Part shown: positions 61,756 through 64,000 of the stretch, one piece after another
How positions within the stretch are numbered: the first letter of the stretch is position 1
Layout: the number at the start of each line of letters is the position of its first letter
DNA from: UBA4782 sp034429195
GTDB lineage: Bacteria > Chloroflexota > Anaerolineae > Anaerolineales > Anaerolineaceae
Length of the DNA: 64,000 nucleotides
Direction: 5' to 3'
NCBI GenBank assembly: GCA_034429195.1
Contig: DAOUGQ010000021.1
Span: 226,133 to 290,132 of the forward strand
The notes under the pieces: generated by a model
What the model was told of the DNA's origin: nothing
The model's input: only the letters and a program-made list of their open reading frames with translations
The model's database searches: none
Program-made: the position numbers and the translations under genes

Positions 61756-63363
61756 GTGGGTAAATGTGATAGGAGCTGTGGGTACTTGTTTCAATATATA
61801 ACCTATGTTTTGTTCGCAACGATAACCGCTGCAGGATCGATCGCTCTGGCGTTGTATACCTATCACGTCAGAAAATCTTCTGGAGTGAATTACCTCTATT
61901 GGTGTTTCATCATTGCAGCGGGCATCCTGATTCTTGATACCCTGCAACTTTTTATACAGATTCCCGCTCTTAAGATCATCCTTGCGAAGGTCAGTTATAT
62001 CCTGATTGTATTTATACCGGTCATCTGGTTTGCTTTTGCTATGGATTATTCGGGTAAGAACTATGCCCTTACACGCAAACTCACCTGGCTTGCCTGTGTT
62101 TTTCCCTGCCTTTCCAGTATTCTTGCACTTATTGCTGAAAAGCATACCTTGATTTGGCAGGGAATTGGGGTTACCGAAATCGGTAGTTTCTCAATATTGC
62201 AGGCAACCAGCGGGATTGTTTATCAGGTTCAAATGATCTATACCCTGATCCTTCTGCTTTGCAGTGCATACTTTATTTTAAAAATCTTTATCGCAACACC
62301 CAGTGCATATCGCAAACAGTCTATCTGGCTGGTGCTTGGAGCATTTTTACCTGTTATTACCAATCTGGTATTTCTCCTCAACCTTATTCCCGGATTACAA
62401 AAAGACTTTACACCTGTTGGGTACGCCTTGAGTGGAATGTGCTTTGCAGTGGGGATTTTTAAATACCAGTTGTTTGATATTGTGCCCATAGCCCGCTCTA
62501 CGTTGATCGACAAAATGGATGATGGTGTGATTGTGCTCAACCTGCGCGAGCAGGTAGTGGATATCAACCCTGCCGCCCAGGGGATCCTTGGCCTGTCGCG
62601 GCGACATATTATTGGGAAAGATATTGGTGATTTCTTCTCTTCGTGGCCTGGGTATTTCAATTGTTCTGAAGGCGAAGCATACCTGCGTAGCGAGGTGGAA
62701 CAATACCGGAACGGTACTTTGAAATATTATGAAATTCGCACAGTCGAATTGACGCGCCGGCAAAACCAGGTGGTGGGGCTGCTGTTGACTATGCATGACA
62801 TCACCGAAAGAAAAGTGTTGCTGGAAAAAGTGCGTAAACTGGCTACGCTTGACCCATTGACGGGGTTATTTAATCGCCGGCATTTCTTCAGCATGGCAAC
62901 CAAAGAGGTTGCCCGAACCATGGAAGAAAACCTGCCCTGTTCGCTGGTTCTGTTGGATATGGATTACTTTAAGCAGGTCAATGATACGTATGGGCACATG
63001 GTGGGTGATATGGTCATTCAGAAGGTAACGAATACAATTCGCAATTCCCTTCGCACCCTGGATATACTTGGTCGTTTTGGCGGAGATGAATTTGTTCTGC
63101 TCCTGCCCGAAACCGACCTTGAACATGCTGCCCAGGCGACAGAAAGACTGCGGAAGGTAGCGGAGGATACCACCATCCAGACCGACCAGGGTGAGATCCA
63201 TGTGACGTTGAGCATGGGGGTCGCCACCTGCACGGGTATGCAGCCATGCAGCCTTGATCAATTGCTTGAACAAGCGGATAAAGCATTGTACCGCTCGAAA
63301 GCGGCTGGGCGTAACCAGGTGCATGTCTGGCAGATGGAACCGGTTGATGTAATGTCTCTGTAG
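61756..63363 (+). CDS. 7TM-like / PAS / GGDEF diguanylate cyclase
   Basis: Protein of about 535 residues. Seven hydrophobic segments (about residues 15-240) resemble the His-kinase N-terminal 7TM sensor region. A PAS domain (about 250-365, VDINPAAQGILGLSRRHIIG) and an intact GGDEF domain (GRFGGDEFVLLLPETD) with I-site RTLD follow. The GTG at 61756 gives the longest frame; TTG at 61786, behind AGGAG, is a good alternative. A hairpin terminator follows. Confidence 0.9.
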   Translation: MGKCDRSCGYLFQYITYVLFATITAAGSIALALYTYHVRKSSGVNYLYWCFIIAAGILILDTLQLFIQIPALKIILAKVSYILIVFIPVIWFAFAMDYSGKNYALTRKLTWLACVFPCLSSILALIAEKHTLIWQGIGVTEIGSFSILQATSGIVYQVQMIYTLILLLCSAYFILKIFIATPSAYRKQSIWLVLGAFLPVITNLVFLLNLIPGLQKDFTPVGYALSGMCFAVGIFKYQLFDIVPIARSTLIDKMDDGVIVLNLREQVVDINPAAQGILGLSRRHIIGKDIGDFFSSWPGYFNCSEGEAYLRSEVEQYRNGTLKYYEIRTVELTRRQNQVVGLLLTMHDITERKVLLEKVRKLATLDPLTGLFNRRHFFSMATKEVARTMEENLPCSLVLLDMDYFKQVNDTYGHMVGDMVIQKVTNTIRNSLRTLDILGRFGGDEFVLLLPETDLEHAAQATERLRKVAEDTTIQTDQGEIHVTLSMGVATCTGMQPCSLDQLLEQADKALYRSKAAGRNQVHVWQMEPVDVMSL

Positions 63364-63391
63364 AGTTTTCTTAAAAAAGTAGGATTCTTCA

Positions 63392-63427
63392 TCCATGATC
63401 GAATACCAGTCATGGAACTTTTTCTTG
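63392..63427 (+). terminator. Intrinsic terminator after diguanylate cyclase gene
   Basis: 7-bp stem TCCATGA/TCATGGA (63392-63398 with 63410-63416) followed by ACTTTTTCTTG on the plus strand, 28 bp after the stop codon. Confidence 0.6.
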
Positions 63428-63448
63428 TTCAATTATTCCAACCGAAGC

Positions 63449-63664
63449 TCATTCATCTATGGCTACCATTACATTGGATGCTTTGACAACCGCATAAACC
63501 TGTTTTCTAACAGTCAATCCCAAAGACTAAATCGAACTCAATGTGACAAATGAAACAATTTCTACGCCACCCAGCAGCGTGATGATCACTTCGGTGTTCA
63601 CAGCACTGGGGTGAATGGCTTTTATCGTGCCTTTATGACCATATTGTGCACTGATCTTCATCAT
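63449..63664 (-). pseudogene. Mop-type molybdopterin/molybdate-binding protein with in-frame TAG
   Basis: Reading 63664 to 63449 gives 71 sense positions before TGA, interrupted by TAG at codon 46 (63529-63527). It starts MMKISAQYGHKGTIKAI and continues VNTEVIITLLGGVEIVSFVT; after the TAG comes SLGLTVRKQVYAVVKASNVM. Both halves match the molbindin/TOBE fold, with the TAG where family members usually have Glu. The Shine-Dalgarno is a GGGGGG run just upstream. One base change (GAG to TAG) would explain it: recent nonsense mutation or sequencing error. A Mop protein would store or sense molybdate, possibly related to the Mo enzyme at 9.6 kb. Confidence 0.75.
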
Positions 63665-63780
63665 ATTCCCCCCAAAGGAAAAGCTGCTCTGTTGTCTTGA
63701 CAATCATAGAGGGTGAGTTCAATGAGTACATGAAAATGAAGGCATGAAATTTTTATTCTTCTTTTTTCTATTCTCTGGTG

Positions 63781-63811
63781 GAATAAAAAACACCCTGCAT
63801 AATACAGGGTG
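63781..63811 (-). terminator. Intrinsic terminator after tRNA-Val
   Basis: Stem CACCCTG/CAGGGTG (63791-63797 with 63805-63811), minus-strand tail TTTTTTATTC. It lies 9 bp past the tRNA 3' end. Confidence 0.85.
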
Positions 63812-63819
63812 CCTTGAGG

Positions 63820-63882
<63 letters not shown>

Positions 63883-63894
<12 letters not shown>

Positions 63895-64000
63895 ATATTC
63901 AACTATCAAACTACTAAGCGCTCTAACCAACAGCCCCAAAGGGGTCTCAGGAAGCTACGCGCCCATATTCAACTATCAAACTACTAAGCGCTCTAACCAA
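63883..64000. repeat. 70-bp tandem duplication containing the tRNA-Val 5' half
   Basis: Bases 63883-63930 recur exactly at 63953-64000 (48 identical bases, offset 70), and the copy is cut by the window end. Each unit holds tRNA 5'-half sequence (gcgctctaaccaac and agctacgcgccca), joined in the extra copy by a 21-bp insert with palindrome AGCCCCAAAGGGGT where the D-loop would be. The extra copy has no 3' half and cannot be a tRNA. Confidence 0.85.

Noticed and set aside
63527..63529. In-frame TAG read as pyrrolysine
   Set aside because: Mop proteins do not use pyrrolysine and no PYLIS-like or pyl genes are present.
63896..64000. Repeat copy as a second tRNA-Val
   Set aside because: It has only 5'-half sequence and a 21-bp insert in the D-loop position; no T-arm or 3' acceptor strand.

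Overview
The window looks like chromosomal DNA of an Anaerolineae-type Chloroflexota bacterium. This rests on protein character rather than any database search: secreted and lipid-anchored proteins carry Thr/Pro-rich linkers after the lipobox, there is a sortase with IPxTG-tailed surface proteins, and there are many PAS/GGDEF regulators. A complete 14-gene nuoA-N operon fits this. No integrase, transposase, phage gene or CRISPR array was seen.

Layout. 1-3.6 kb: end of a two-gene glutamine-dependent NAD synthetase, an Lgt-like membrane protein lacking the expected catalytic residues, a free-standing pyruvate-kinase C-terminal domain and a GerMN lipoprotein. 3.6-8.8 kb: a minus-strand group headed by a GntR/YtrA-type repressor, with a slipin/SPFH protein, an SdpI-like protein, an ABC-2 exporter and a YhfC-type membrane protein. 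Two perfect parS-type 16-mers lie inside it. 8.9-15.2 kb: DUF2179 protein, sulfite-oxidase-like enzyme, recO, cdd, CNNM/CBS protein, a short GlmU-like uridylyltransferase, tRNA-Gln and a REC protein with Glu at the phosphoacceptor position. 15.4-22.3 kb: peptide-type substrate-binding lipoprotein, rsgA, a class B penicillin-binding protein, maf and a sortase.

22.3-31.3 kb is the most unusual region. Three paralogous surface proteins end in VLIPVTG plus a membrane helix and basic tail, next to the sortase. Two of them follow near-identical orphan OmpR-type response regulators. Each of the three transcription units has the same upstream architecture: a GTTAG-N6-GTWAT direct repeat, a 9-bp gap, a TTGACA/T-17 bp-TATACT promoter, and a leader RNA of about 110 nt. 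The leader has covarying helices, a predicted pseudoknot and an intrinsic terminator. I read this as a co-regulated cell-surface system with a riboswitch-like leader that I cannot assign to a known class.

31.4-41.5 kb: a lipoprotein gene broken by an in-frame TGA, a trans-sulfuration PLP enzyme, holB, a 1141-residue beta-helix protein, bactofilin, a CPBP-like protein without the usual histidines, and proS. 41.5-55.9 kb: complex I (nuoN to nuoA on the minus strand). 56-63.4 kb: a CelD-type acetyltransferase, a small membrane protein, three PAS-GGDEF proteins (one with a degenerate GGDEF but intact I-site) and adenosine deaminase. 63.4-64 kb: a Mop (molbindin) gene with an in-frame TAG, tRNA-Val(CAC), and a 70-bp tandem duplication built from the 5' half of that tRNA, running off the window end.

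Start codons were chosen from Shine-Dalgarno sequences, overlaps and terminators where these were decisive. All family assignments come from reading motifs.
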